Made by a program: the position numbers and the translations under genes. From positions 1 through 35,718 of the forward strand of contig JAODME010000006.1 in assembly GCA_025465095.1 (NCBI GenBank): a DNA stretch of 35,718 nt, in the 5' to 3' direction. The notes beneath the pieces were generated by a model. That model was not told where the DNA came from and searched no databases. It worked only from the letters and a program-made list of their open reading frames with translations. The DNA is from Microbacteriaceae bacterium (GTDB lineage: Bacteria > Actinomycetota > Actinomycetes > Actinomycetales > Microbacteriaceae). Positions 14,490 through 22,731 of this stretch are shown here, piece by piece (position 1 is the stretch's first letter; each line of letters starts with the position of its first letter).

Positions 14490-15893
14490 ATGAACAGGAC
14501 GCGGCGTCTCGTGCTCGCCATCGCGATCCTGGCCGCGTTCGTCGCGTTCCTCGACGGCTCGGTCATCAACGTCGCGCTCCCCGCCATCACCGACGAGCTC
14601 GAGGGTGGACTGTCTCTGCAGCAGTGGGTGGTCGACGCGTATCTGATCACGCTCGGGTCGTTGATCCTGCTCGCCGGGTCGCTCTCCGACGTGTTCGGGC
14701 GCATCGTGGTGCTGCGTTGGGGGCTCGTCGGGTTCGGGGTGACATCGATCCTGTGCGCGGCGGCTCCCACCGGCGAGTTCCTCATCGTGTCGCGCGGGCT
14801 GCAGGGAGTCGCCGGCGCTCTGCTCGTTCCGAGTTCGCTGGCCATCATCATGTCCACCTTCCGGGGCCCTGCCCAGGCGAGGGCGATCGGGCAGTGGACG
14901 GCGTGGACCAGCGCCGCATTCATCGCCGGGCCAATCCTCGGCGGCATCTTCGTCGACCTGCTCTCATGGCGGCTCGTCTTCGCCATCAACGTCCTGCCGA
15001 TCGCCGTGACGCTGGGCCTGCTTGCGTTGCTCGGTCAAAAGGACGAGCGCCAGCGGGGCGTGCCGATCGACTACCTCGGCGCCGTGCTCGGCGTCGTCGG
15101 CCTCGGCGCCCCGGTGTTCGCGCTGATCGAGCAGGGCAGGTACGGCTGGGCGAGCCCGATCATCTGGATCCCGTTCGTGGTCGGACTGGCCGCCTTCGCC
15201 GCGTTTCTCTGGCGTCAGAAGGTGGCGAAGCACCCGATGATGCCGCTGGGCCTGTTCCGGGTGCGCAACTTCGGTGTCGGCAACCTCGCCACGGTCGTCG
15301 TCTACGGCGCGTTGTCGCTGGGCGGCTTCGTGTTCACGGTGTACCTGCAGCAGTCGGCCGGCTACTCGGCCACCCTCGCCGGTGTCGCGTTCGTGCCCGT
15401 CACGATCATCATGGTGGCCTTTTCGTCCGTGTTCGGCGCGCTCGCCGGCCGTCATGGTCCACGACTGTTCATGGCCGCGGGTCCGATCATCGGCGGCATC
15501 GGTTTCCTCCTCATGCTGGGCATCCCGGCGAACGCCGACTACTTCACGAGGGTGCTTCCCGGCGTGGCCGTGTTCGGGCTCGGGCTGACGATGACCGTAG
15601 CCCCGCTCACCGCGGCGATCCTCGGATCGATCAGCGCACGCCAGGCGGGCGTCGGTTCTGCCGTCAACAACGCGATCGCGAGGATCGCGGGCCTCGTCGC
15701 GATCGCGATGATCGGCGTGATCGTCGGAGCGGAGCTCGACGGTGAAGGATTCCGACGCGGGATCATCGTCACGGCGATCCTGCTCATCGTCGGCGGGCTG
15801 ATTTCAGCCGTGGGAATCACGAACGTGAGAACGCAGACGATACCGGCGGAGTCGACGGGGGAGTTGCCTGCGCCGAAGCACCCTCTGCGCTGA
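14490..15893 (+). CDS. MFS transporter, DHA2 (EmrB/QacA) family
   Basis: This 467-residue membrane protein has the 14-segment drug:H+ antiporter pattern. Segment 1 contains FLDGSVINVALPAI (motif D1 of the DHA2 family), followed by QWVVDAYLITLGSLILLAG, the motif A-like SLSDVFGRIVVLRWG, and motif C in FIAGPILGGIFVD. Such pumps export antibiotics, biocides or lipids using the proton gradient. The actual substrate is unknown. It is the third gene after two alpha/beta hydrolases, seven bases downstream, and also has its own possible -10 element. The length and topology are complete. The downstream UbiA gene converges on it with a 20-base gap and no visible terminator hairpin. Confidence 0.9.
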   Translation: MNRTRRLVLAIAILAAFVAFLDGSVINVALPAITDELEGGLSLQQWVVDAYLITLGSLILLAGSLSDVFGRIVVLRWGLVGFGVTSILCAAAPTGEFLIVSRGLQGVAGALLVPSSLAIIMSTFRGPAQARAIGQWTAWTSAAFIAGPILGGIFVDLLSWRLVFAINVLPIAVTLGLLALLGQKDERQRGVPIDYLGAVLGVVGLGAPVFALIEQGRYGWASPIIWIPFVVGLAAFAAFLWRQKVAKHPMMPLGLFRVRNFGVGNLATVVVYGALSLGGFVFTVYLQQSAGYSATLAGVAFVPVTIIMVAFSSVFGALAGRHGPRLFMAAGPIIGGIGFLLMLGIPANADYFTRVLPGVAVFGLGLTMTVAPLTAAILGSISARQAGVGSAVNNAIARIAGLVAIAMIGVIVGAELDGEGFRRGIIVTAILLIVGGLISAVGITNVRTQTIPAESTGELPAPKHPLR

Positions 15894-15913
15894 CGGTGCC
15901 GGGATCGGTTCGC

Positions 15914-16747
15914 TCAGGCGAGCAGTCGGTCTCGGGCGAACGCGAGCAGGGTGACGTTGACGAGCGCGGCGGCGATGATGAGTCGGAAGAGCAGCCGCGA
16001 CGGGGGGCGCCTCAGCACGAGCAACGTGCCGAGCGCGCCAATCGCAAGGGCCAGGACGAGTCCGGTCGACTGCAGCAGGGTCGGATCGCCGGCCGGTCCC
16101 GCCCAGGCGAGCAGCGAAGCCGCCGCGAGCGCGGCCCAGGTCGCCAGGCCGGTCGTTCGCAGCCCGAGCCGGTGGGGGAGGCCATGCACCCCGGTGACGC
16201 GGTCATCGTCGAGGTCGGGAAGCACGTTCGCGAAGTGGGCGGCAACCCCGAGCAACGCGCCGGAGCCCATCGCCCAACCGCCAGCGAGGGACGGTTCGGG
16301 CAAGGCGAGTGTGACGACCGTCGGCAACAGCCCGAAGCTGAGGAGGTACGGCAGAACCGAGGCGGCCGTGCTCTTCAGTCCCGCGTTGTATGCCCAGGCG
16401 GAGGCGAGGAAACCGGCGTGCGCGATCGTCGCGGGCACTCCGAGCGGAATCGTCAGGGTGACGGCGAGCGCGAGGGTGACCAGTGCGGCCGTGCGCACCC
16501 TGGAGACGTCGACCCAGCCGCGGGCCACCGGCTTGTCGAGGCGGCCGACCGCACGATCGCGTTCTGCGTCGATCCAATCGTTCGACAGTCCGACCGATGC
16601 CTGGTTCGCGGCGAAGGCGAGCCCCAGCAGGACGATCCGCCACGGTTCGAGCCCGACCGAGACGCCGAGCACGACGGTGATGACGGTCACCGCGACGGCA
16701 GGCCCCGGATGGGTCGACAGGGCGAGAGCGACCGCTTTGTTGGGCAT
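15914..16747 (-). CDS. UbiA family prenyltransferase
   Basis: This 277-residue integral membrane prenyltransferase has the first aspartate motif SNDWIDAERDRAVGR (N56, D57, D60, D64) followed by DKP (71-73), and a second acidic motif PDLDDDRVTGVHG in the C-terminal half. These motifs bind magnesium and the prenyl diphosphate. About eight membrane segments are present. The acceptor is unknown: quinone head groups, chlorophyll-like or lipid acceptors are all used in the family. A menaquinone role (MenA) is possible, but nothing next to it belongs to menaquinone synthesis. The start at 16747 is set by TACCAT and exactly six bases; the frame upstream to 16795 lacks support. Confidence 0.88.
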   Translation of the reverse strand: MPNKAVALALSTHPGPAVAVTVITVVLGVSVGLEPWRIVLLGLAFAANQASVGLSNDWIDAERDRAVGRLDKPVARGWVDVSRVRTAALVTLALAVTLTIPLGVPATIAHAGFLASAWAYNAGLKSTAASVLPYLLSFGLLPTVVTLALPEPSLAGGWAMGSGALLGVAAHFANVLPDLDDDRVTGVHGLPHRLGLRTTGLATWAALAAASLLAWAGPAGDPTLLQSTGLVLALAIGALGTLLVLRRPPSRLLFRLIIAAALVNVTLLAFARDRLLA

Positions 16748-16753
16748 TCGTTC

Positions 16754-16759
16754 ATGGTA
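16754..16759 (-). promoter_or_regulatory. -10 element TACCAT of the UbiA gene (leaderless)
   Basis: TACCAT reads on the minus strand exactly six bases before the ATG at 16747. It defines the preferred start codon and predicts a message with no leader. Confidence 0.55.
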
Positions 16760-16829
16760 AAGGCACGGCAAACGCATTTCGCCGGTGGTGATCACCCGGC
16801 GACCTCGAGTCGACCGCCGGCCGGTCCGG

Positions 16830-17807
16830 CTAGGGAAGCAGGAGCAGCTTGCCGATGTGGGCGGATGCCTGCATCAGTTCGTGTGCGCGACGAGCGTCGG
16901 CCAGTGGCATCCGTTCCTGGATCACCGGTGTTACCAGCCTCGCTTCGAGAAGCGGCCACACGTTCTCGAGAACGCTCTCGATGATGTCGTCCTTCTCCTC
17001 CGGCGGTCGGGACCGCAGAGTGGTCCCATGGATGCTCCCGCACTTTGACAGAAGCGTGCCGATCGAGAACCTCGCGAGCTCGCCGCTCTGGTTGCCTATG
17101 AGCAGGAGCCGCCCGTGACGGGCGAGGCAGCGGATATCGCGATCGACGTAGCTTCCGCCGATGGCGTCCAAAATGACGTCGGCTCCCCGCCCGTCGGTCG
17201 CGGCGAGCATCCGCTCCACGAAATCGTCCCGGCGGTAGTCGATCAGGATGTCCGCCCCGAGTCGTTCGCAGGCGTTCAGCTTCCGAGTGGATCCGGCAGT
17301 CACCGCGACCCTGCACCCGAAAGCTCGCGCGAGCTGGATCGCGATCGTACCGATTCCGCTGGACCCGCCGTGCACGAGCAGGGTGTCTCCCGCGCGCAGC
17401 TTGCCGAGGAGGAAAACGTTGCTCCAGACGGTCGCTACCGCCTCCGGAAGCGCCGCGGCATCCGCGAGCTGGACGCCTTTGGGCACGGGCAGGAGCTGAC
17501 CGCGGCGCGCCACGGCGAGCGACGCGTAGCCGCCGCCCGCGAGGAGTGCACACACCTCGTCGCCGATCGACCAGTCGAGCACTCCGCCGCCCAGGGCCGT
17601 GATCGTGCCGGAGACCTCGAGCCCCGGCCAGTCGGGCGCTCCCGCCGGCGGCGGATAGACGCCCTGCCGCTGCGCGATGTCGGCGCGGTTGACCCCTGCC
17701 GCAGCCACTTTGATCAGCACCTCGTTGTCTGCGGGCACCGGATCCGGCAACTCGCTTTCGACGAGGGTCTCCGGACCGCCACGACCCTCGATCACGATAG
17801 CCCGCAT
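16830..17807 (-). CDS. NAD(P)H-quinone oxidoreductase (zinc-binding dehydrogenase superfamily, PIG3-like)
   Basis: This 325-residue MDR enzyme opens MRAIVIEGRGGPETLVESEL, has a GroES-like N-terminal domain (AAGVNRADIAQRQG, YPPPAGAPDWPGLEVSG) and a Rossmann domain with HGGSSGIGTIAIQLARAFG near residues 142-160. It lacks the cysteines of zinc-containing alcohol dehydrogenases, as expected for quinone reductases of the PIG3/TP53I3 type. The likely reaction is one- or two-electron reduction of quinones with NADPH. The ATG at 17807 was chosen over the upstream frame start at 17849 because TACCTT lies exactly six bases before it and homologous sequence begins there. It is divergent from the 162-residue gene with only 41 bases between. 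Confidence 0.9.
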   Translation of the reverse strand: MRAIVIEGRGGPETLVESELPDPVPADNEVLIKVAAAGVNRADIAQRQGVYPPPAGAPDWPGLEVSGTITALGGGVLDWSIGDEVCALLAGGGYASLAVARRGQLLPVPKGVQLADAAALPEAVATVWSNVFLLGKLRAGDTLLVHGGSSGIGTIAIQLARAFGCRVAVTAGSTRKLNACERLGADILIDYRRDDFVERMLAATDGRGADVILDAIGGSYVDRDIRCLARHGRLLLIGNQSGELARFSIGTLLSKCGSIHGTTLRSRPPEEKDDIIESVLENVWPLLEARLVTPVIQERMPLADARRAHELMQASAHIGKLLLLP

Positions 17808-17813
17808 GCCTTC

Positions 17814-17842
17814 AAGGTACGCCCAGTGATCACGACTAGGTT
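17814..17842. promoter_or_regulatory. Divergent pair of leaderless -10 elements
   Basis: In the 41-base gap, TACCTT (17819-17814, minus) lies six bases before the oxidoreductase start at 17807, and TAGGTT (17837-17842, plus) lies six bases before the ATG at 17849. Both fit TAnnnT-N6-ATG. The -35 regions must overlap, so the two genes may compete or be co-regulated. Confidence 0.6.
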
Positions 17843-17848
17843 GAGGCA

Positions 17849-18337
17849 ATGTCCACTGACTCCGCTGCCGGCCTCGCTCCCAAACAGCTCGAGACTTTAC
17901 TGCCAGGCACGTGGCGGCTCCGCGCGACCAACTTTCCGATGTGGCTCACCGGCGGTCGAACCCTCCCGACCTTCGGCTACCGGCTCGTCTCCAGCGAACC
18001 GCTCGTGCTCGCCGACGATGTGAGGTGGTTCGCGAGCGATGGCGCCGAGAAGCACATCCGGGGGGTGGACCGCTGGAAGGGGGATGATTTCGTCTGGCGC
18101 GGTTCGGGACTCCTGACCGTCTTGCGTAGCCGATGGGCCGTGCTCGGATCGAGCGAGGACGGCAACGTGCTCGTGACCCGCTTCAGCAAGACCATCGCGA
18201 CACCGTCCGGCTTGGACGTGATCTCGCGCGACGGCATCAAGGTCGAGGATCCGCGTGCCCTCGTCGCGAGGTCGGTTGAGCGTTTCGGGCTCACGGCAGA
18301 GCAATTCGCGAGCCTGGCCTGGCCCGCCCCCTCCTAG
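17849..18337 (+). CDS. Hypothetical protein, 162 aa, lipocalin-like strand pattern
   Basis: This 162-residue soluble protein is not recognised. It begins with a short linker, then LLPGTWRLRATNFPMWLTGG, a series of alternating strands (YRLVSSEPLVLADDVRW, DFVWRGSGLLTVLRSRWAVL) and a closing helix RSVERFGLTAEQFASLAW. The opening GTWRL and repeated amphipathic strands recall lipocalin-like small beta barrels, but this is only a shape comparison. There is no signal peptide or cysteine. The start at 17849 is supported by TAGGTT six bases upstream. It is divergent from the quinone oxidoreductase and converges on the FUSC gene with a 20-base gap. Function is unknown. Confidence 0.75.
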   Translation: MSTDSAAGLAPKQLETLLPGTWRLRATNFPMWLTGGRTLPTFGYRLVSSEPLVLADDVRWFASDGAEKHIRGVDRWKGDDFVWRGSGLLTVLRSRWAVLGSSEDGNVLVTRFSKTIATPSGLDVISRDGIKVEDPRALVARSVERFGLTAEQFASLAWPAPS

Positions 18338-18357
18338 GGAACCCGGGCACGGCGATG

Positions 18358-19428
18358 TCAGTCCTCCGGGCCGCCCATGATCTCCTCTCGGACGCGACGG
18401 ATGTCCTCCATGAGCGAGCCGACGAGGATCCAGTGGCGCGGATCGGGTTTAGCGATCACGAGCGGTGCGGTGAGCGCGGGAATGTCCGCGGTCACCGGGC
18501 GCTCGGCGTCGTTCGCATTCCGCACACTGCTCGGCCCTGAAGCGCCGACCGCCTTCGCCATCAGCCGCAGGTCATGCGCCGCCCGTCCCAGCTCCTCCGC
18601 GATCCTCCCGACCACGGGGTCGGTGCCCAGGGACGCGTCGTAGTTGTCGTGCACCGCCCTTGCCATGCCGATCGTGCGGGTCACGAGGGTCGACAGCCTT
18701 TCGAGCAACTCCCGATCCTGGTCGATCGCGCGACGATGCCTCCCGGCCCTCGGGTTGAAGCTCAGGCTCTCCTCCGCGTCGTCGAGGTCCGCACGCGCCT
18801 TCACATGCTGGGGGCGCAGTTCTCGCGCACGCTCGAGCAGCACATCGAGCTCACCCGCACCTTGAGGCGTCGTGAGTGCCGAAGCGATGCTCTCGAGGCA
18901 GGAGGCCACTCCCGCCGTGAGCCGCCCGACGGCGAGTCGCGCTGGAGCGACCAACACCGGCGGCACGATCAGCGCGTTGATGATCAAACCGACGACGGCG
19001 CCGATGATCGTCTCGAGGATCCGGTCGATCGCGTACGCGGAGCTCTGCGGGCCGATCGCGAGCACGAGCATGGCGCTGATCGGAATCTGATTGGATGAGC
19101 CGGGAGTGAGCTTCAGCGCCCATGCAAGCAACAGCGACACGACGATGACCGCGAGGACCACCCAGGTCGCACTGCCGAACAGGAGGCCGGCGCCGTAGGC
19201 GAGCACGACGCCGAGCACGACGCCGATGCTCCTTTCTACTCCCTTCGCGAGCGACTGGTTCACGCTCGGCTGTACGACGAGAAGCGCGGCGATCGCGGCG
19301 AAGATGGGAAGCGGCTGTTGCAGAAGCAGGGTCGACAGCAACCAGGCGACGATGGCGGCGACGGAGGTCTTCAGAACCTGGAGTAGCGGGCTCCGTGTCG
19401 CGGCGCGGAACGAGGCGAACTGGCGCAT
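18358..19428 (-). CDS. FUSC family protein (aromatic acid exporter-like)
   Basis: This 356-residue protein has an N-terminal membrane domain of about six segments (residues 15-160, for example LLQVLKTSVAAIVAWLLSTL and QPSVNQSLAKGVERSIGVVL) followed by a charged, helical cytoplasmic part (about 190-300). This matches the FUSC/ArAE class with a C-terminal soluble domain. Family members are thought to export aromatic acids such as fusaric acid; the substrate here is unknown. The ATG at 19428 follows TAGCCT by exactly six bases. The GH15 gene lies 49 bases upstream on the same strand, so read-through is possible. Confidence 0.85.
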   Translation of the reverse strand: MRQFASFRAATRSPLLQVLKTSVAAIVAWLLSTLLLQQPLPIFAAIAALLVVQPSVNQSLAKGVERSIGVVLGVVLAYGAGLLFGSATWVVLAVIVVSLLLAWALKLTPGSSNQIPISAMLVLAIGPQSSAYAIDRILETIIGAVVGLIINALIVPPVLVAPARLAVGRLTAGVASCLESIASALTTPQGAGELDVLLERARELRPQHVKARADLDDAEESLSFNPRAGRHRRAIDQDRELLERLSTLVTRTIGMARAVHDNYDASLGTDPVVGRIAEELGRAAHDLRLMAKAVGASGPSSVRNANDAERPVTADIPALTAPLVIAKPDPRHWILVGSLMEDIRRVREEIMGGPED

Positions 19429-19434
19429 CCGTAC

Positions 19435-19440
19435 AGGCTA
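19435..19440 (-). promoter_or_regulatory. -10 element TAGCCT of the FUSC gene (leaderless)
   Basis: TAGCCT reads on the minus strand exactly six bases before the ATG at 19428, inside the 49-base gap after the GH15 gene. It predicts an independent, leaderless FUSC transcript. Confidence 0.55.
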
Positions 19441-19477
19441 GCGCCGGACCACGCAGCCCGATCGCGGTGAGCGGCGA

Positions 19478-21280
19478 TCAGCCGTGCCGTGGAGCGGTCG
19501 CCCCCTTCGAGGCCGCTGCGATCGCATCGGCCGCGCGGACGAGAGTGAGGTGCGTGAGCGCCTGCGGGGTGTTGCCAGCCTGTCGGCCCTGCCCCACGTC
19601 GTATTCCTCACTCATCAGGCCGACGTCGTTTGCGAAACCCAGCAGGCGGTCCATCATCCGGGTGGCATCGTCGAGTCTTCCGCTTCTCGCATACTGTTCA
19701 ACGAGCCAGAAGGAGCAGGCGAGGAACGGATGCTCATCGCCCTCGAGGCCGTCCACCCCCGTCTCGGTGCGGTAGCGCAGCACCAGGCCGTCCTGAAGCA
19801 ACTCCTCCTCGATTGCCGCGACAGTGCCGAGCATGCGCGGGTCGTCCGCCTCGACATAGCCGACCTGCGCGAGCTGCAGCAGCGACGCGTCCACGCCCGA
19901 GCTGCCGTAGTACTGCGTGTAGGTGTTGCGCTCGACATCGAATCCCTTCGCTTCGATCTCGTCGCGGATCTCGCCGCGCAGCTTCTCCCACGCCTCGACG
20001 GGGCCGTGCAGGTGATGCACGCGCACCGCACGGATGGCGCAGTCGAGGGCCGCCCAGAGCATGACGCGTGAGTGGGTGAAGTGTTGGACCGGGCCTCGGA
20101 TCTCCCAGATGCCGTTGTCCGGGCGTCGCCAGTTGTTCTCGACGAATGCCATGAGGGCCCGCTGGAGGGGCCAGGAGAACTCGGTCTCGACGAGTCCCGC
20201 CTCCCTGGCCCTCGCCAACGCGATCATCACCTCGCCGAACACGTCGCCCTGGTATTGCGTGTACGCGCCATTCCCGACCCGCACGGGCGACGAGCCCTCG
20301 TATCCCGGCAGTTCAGGCACCTCGTATTCGGCGAGGCGTCGCTCGCCGGCGAGCCCGTACATGATCTGCACGTCGCCGGGGTCGCCGGCAATCGCGCGCA
20401 ACAGCCAGCGTCGCCATTCCTCGGCCTCGGTCTGGTAGCCGTGGTCGAGCAGCACATGAAGGGTCAATGACGCGTCCCGCAGCCAGACGTAGCGGTAGTC
20501 CCAGTTACGGCTGCCGCCGAACTCCTCGGGCAGGCTCGTCGTGGCTGCCGCGACGATCCCCCCTGTGTCCTCGTGCGTGAGCGCGCGCAGCACGAGGAGC
20601 GAACGGTGCACGGCGTCGTTGTAGACGGGTGAGGGGGCGCGAGCGGCGGCCCACGCGCTCCACCACTCCTCGGTCGCCGCGATGCTCGTCGCGACGTCCA
20701 TCCGGTGCGGCACCGGACGGTGTGAAGGGAACCAGGTCATGGTGAGGTCGACCGTCTCGCCCTCGTTGACGGTGAAGACGGCCTCGTGGTGACGGTCCTG
20801 AGGTCGCAGCCGCGGACCGCGCACGACGACCGCGTCCGGCCCGGCGACCGCCACGAGGGCGCGGGTTCCGCCCTCCTCGTCGACCTGGCGCACCCACGGC
20901 ATGGCCGCCGCGTATCCGAACCGGATCGCAAGCTCCTCGACGAACTCCACGGAGCCGCGGATGCCACGCACCCGGCGCACGAGATCGGCCCTGCGATCGC
21001 CGTGTGGCATCAGGTCGGTGACCTCGGCCTCGCCTGTGCTGGTCACCCACCGGGTGACCAGGGTGAAGGTATCGGCGATGTATGACCTGCTCGTCTCGAT
21101 AACCTGACCGGAGGGAGCGAGGAGCCAGCGTCCGTGATTCTCGTCGCCCAGCAGAGCGCCAAACATCGAGGGGGAGTCGAACCGCGGCAGACAGAGCCAA
21201 TCGATGCTGCCGTCGTTGCCGACGAGCGCCGCCGTGTGGCAGTCGCCGATGAGTGCGTAGTCCTCTATTCGCAGGGGCAT
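19478..21280 (-). CDS. Glycoside hydrolase family 15 protein (trehalase/glucoamylase-like)
   Basis: This 600-residue enzyme has the GH15 opening RIEDYALIGDCHTAALVG and GSIDWLCLPRFDSPS, an N-terminal beta-sandwich domain, then the alpha/alpha barrel with RNWDYRYVWLRDAS, YEGSSPVRVGNGAYTQYQ, GDVFGEV and NGIWEIRG, the last carrying a likely catalytic glutamate. SEEYD near the C-terminus fits the second catalytic glutamate. Members in mycobacteria are trehalases; others are glucan 1,4-alpha-glucosidases, and the two cannot be told apart here. There is no signal peptide, so it acts inside the cell. The ATG at 21280 starts at the conserved PLRIEDY; a TTG twelve bases upstream is also open. It is divergent from zwf with 29 bases between, which links disaccharide breakdown to the pentose phosphate pathway. 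Confidence 0.92.
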   Translation of the reverse strand: MPLRIEDYALIGDCHTAALVGNDGSIDWLCLPRFDSPSMFGALLGDENHGRWLLAPSGQVIETSRSYIADTFTLVTRWVTSTGEAEVTDLMPHGDRRADLVRRVRGIRGSVEFVEELAIRFGYAAAMPWVRQVDEEGGTRALVAVAGPDAVVVRGPRLRPQDRHHEAVFTVNEGETVDLTMTWFPSHRPVPHRMDVATSIAATEEWWSAWAAARAPSPVYNDAVHRSLLVLRALTHEDTGGIVAAATTSLPEEFGGSRNWDYRYVWLRDASLTLHVLLDHGYQTEAEEWRRWLLRAIAGDPGDVQIMYGLAGERRLAEYEVPELPGYEGSSPVRVGNGAYTQYQGDVFGEVMIALARAREAGLVETEFSWPLQRALMAFVENNWRRPDNGIWEIRGPVQHFTHSRVMLWAALDCAIRAVRVHHLHGPVEAWEKLRGEIRDEIEAKGFDVERNTYTQYYGSSGVDASLLQLAQVGYVEADDPRMLGTVAAIEEELLQDGLVLRYRTETGVDGLEGDEHPFLACSFWLVEQYARSGRLDDATRMMDRLLGFANDVGLMSEEYDVGQGRQAGNTPQALTHLTLVRAADAIAAASKGATAPRHG

Positions 21281-21297
21281 TGCTCTATTCAAACAGT

Positions 21298-21303
21298 TAG
21301 CGT
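21298..21303 (+). promoter_or_regulatory. -10 element TAGCGT of zwf (leaderless)
   Basis: TAGCGT ends exactly six bases before the ATG at 21310. It lies in the 29-base gap shared with the divergent GH15 gene. No equally good hexamer is seen for GH15; TTGAAT at the matching distance on the minus strand is a weak candidate. Confidence 0.55.
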
Positions 21304-21309
21304 TGGACG

Positions 21310-22713
21310 ATGACCCCTGCTCAGCGCACCCTCGTCATTTTCGGAGCGAGCGGCGACCTCACGGCGAGACTGCTGCTGCCAGGCGTCGGTCAGCTCCTCG
21401 AGAGTCCGAGGGGCGGGGATATCCAGCTGCTCGGGGTCGGCGACAGGCCGATGTCGGACGACGAATGGCGACAACGGGTTTCTGACTCCTTCGCGGCGGG
21501 CGGCGCAACCGGCGAATGGGTGCCGGCGCTCCTCTCGGCGACGAGGTACCTGCAAGCCGACGTGACGAAAGCCGACGACCTTCGCCGCGTCTTCGCCGCG
21601 TGTGACGGCCTGCCGGCGCTGTACTTCGCTCTGCCGCCCGCTGTCACCATCGCCGTGTGCACGGCCCTGCGCTCGGTGCAGATTCCGGAAGGAACGGTGC
21701 TGGCACTCGAGAAGCCGTTCGGCACAGACCTCGTGACCGCAAGAGAGCTCAACCGGCAGTTGGCGACACTGCTGCCGGAGAACCAGATCCACCGCGTCGA
21801 CCATTTCCTCGGGAAGTCGACGGTGCTCAACCTGCTCGGACTCCGCTTTGCCAATCGCATCTTCGAGCCGCTCTGGAATGGCCAGAACATCGAGCGGGTG
21901 GAAATCGTGTTCGAGGAGAAGCTCGGCCTCGAGGGACGGGCGGGCTATTACGACAAAGCCGGGGCACTCGTCGACATGATCCAGAGTCACTTGCTGCTCG
22001 TGCTCGCACTCGTCACGATCGAGCCGCCGTCGAGCATCGAACCCGACGACCTGCGCGGGGCGATCGCGCAAGCGCTTCGAGCGACGAGGGTTCGCGGCGA
22101 CGACCCGTCGGAGGCGAGCCGAAGGGCGAGGTACACCCGGGGGTCCATCGATGACCGCGAGTTCGTCGACTACGTCGAGGAGCCTGGCGTCGACCCGGCT
22201 CGAGGCACGGAGACGCTCGCCGAGGTGACGCTGTCCGTCGACAACTGGCGCTGGGCGGGAGTTCCGTTCGTGCTGCGGTCCGGAAAAGCGTTGTCGGGTG
22301 TGCGAAAGGACATCGTCATCACCTTCAAGGACGTGCCGCACCTTCCGTACGGGTTCGAGGGTGGGAGCGGAGCCGAGCGCCTTCGCATCTCACTCTCTCC
22401 GGATGAGCTCGAGCTGGAGATCAACATCAACGGTGAGGGCGATCCGTTCGTGCTCGACAGGGTGGTGCTGAGCACGACTTTCGGCGCCGGCGAGCTGGGG
22501 CCGTACGGTGAAGTGCTCGCGGGGATACTCGCCGGTGATCCGACCCTGTCGGTGCGGGGGGATGCCGTCGAGGAGTGCTGGCGCATCGTCGAGCCTGTTC
22601 TCACCGCCTGGCGCGCCGGCGAGGTGCCGCTCGACGAGTACCCGGCGGGCTCGAACGGTCCGGCCGGCTGGGGGACGGTTCGCGATGTGGGAGCGGGCGA
22701 AGAGGGCCGGTAA
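21310..22713 (+). CDS. zwf: Glucose-6-phosphate dehydrogenase
   Basis: This 467-residue enzyme would oxidise glucose 6-phosphate with NAD(P)+ to 6-phosphogluconolactone. The cofactor loop FGASGDLTARLLLPGV is at about residues 11-26. EKPFGTDL and the active-site motif HRVDHFLGKSTV carry the catalytic histidine and lysine, and FANRIFEPLWN and GYYDKAGALVDMIQSHLLL follow. In the first motif the usual lysine after DLxxR is absent. The protein is about 30-40 residues shorter than the housekeeping form, and the gene is not next to tkt, tal, opcA or pgl, so it may be a second paralogue. It is divergent from the GH15 gene. The start at 21310 is supported by a leaderless -10 element. Confidence 0.92.
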   Translation: MTPAQRTLVIFGASGDLTARLLLPGVGQLLESPRGGDIQLLGVGDRPMSDDEWRQRVSDSFAAGGATGEWVPALLSATRYLQADVTKADDLRRVFAACDGLPALYFALPPAVTIAVCTALRSVQIPEGTVLALEKPFGTDLVTARELNRQLATLLPENQIHRVDHFLGKSTVLNLLGLRFANRIFEPLWNGQNIERVEIVFEEKLGLEGRAGYYDKAGALVDMIQSHLLLVLALVTIEPPSSIEPDDLRGAIAQALRATRVRGDDPSEASRRARYTRGSIDDREFVDYVEEPGVDPARGTETLAEVTLSVDNWRWAGVPFVLRSGKALSGVRKDIVITFKDVPHLPYGFEGGSGAERLRISLSPDELELEININGEGDPFVLDRVVLSTTFGAGELGPYGEVLAGILAGDPTLSVRGDAVEECWRIVEPVLTAWRAGEVPLDEYPAGSNGPAGWGTVRDVGAGEEGR

Positions 22714-22731
22714 CCGCACGGCGCACCGTTG

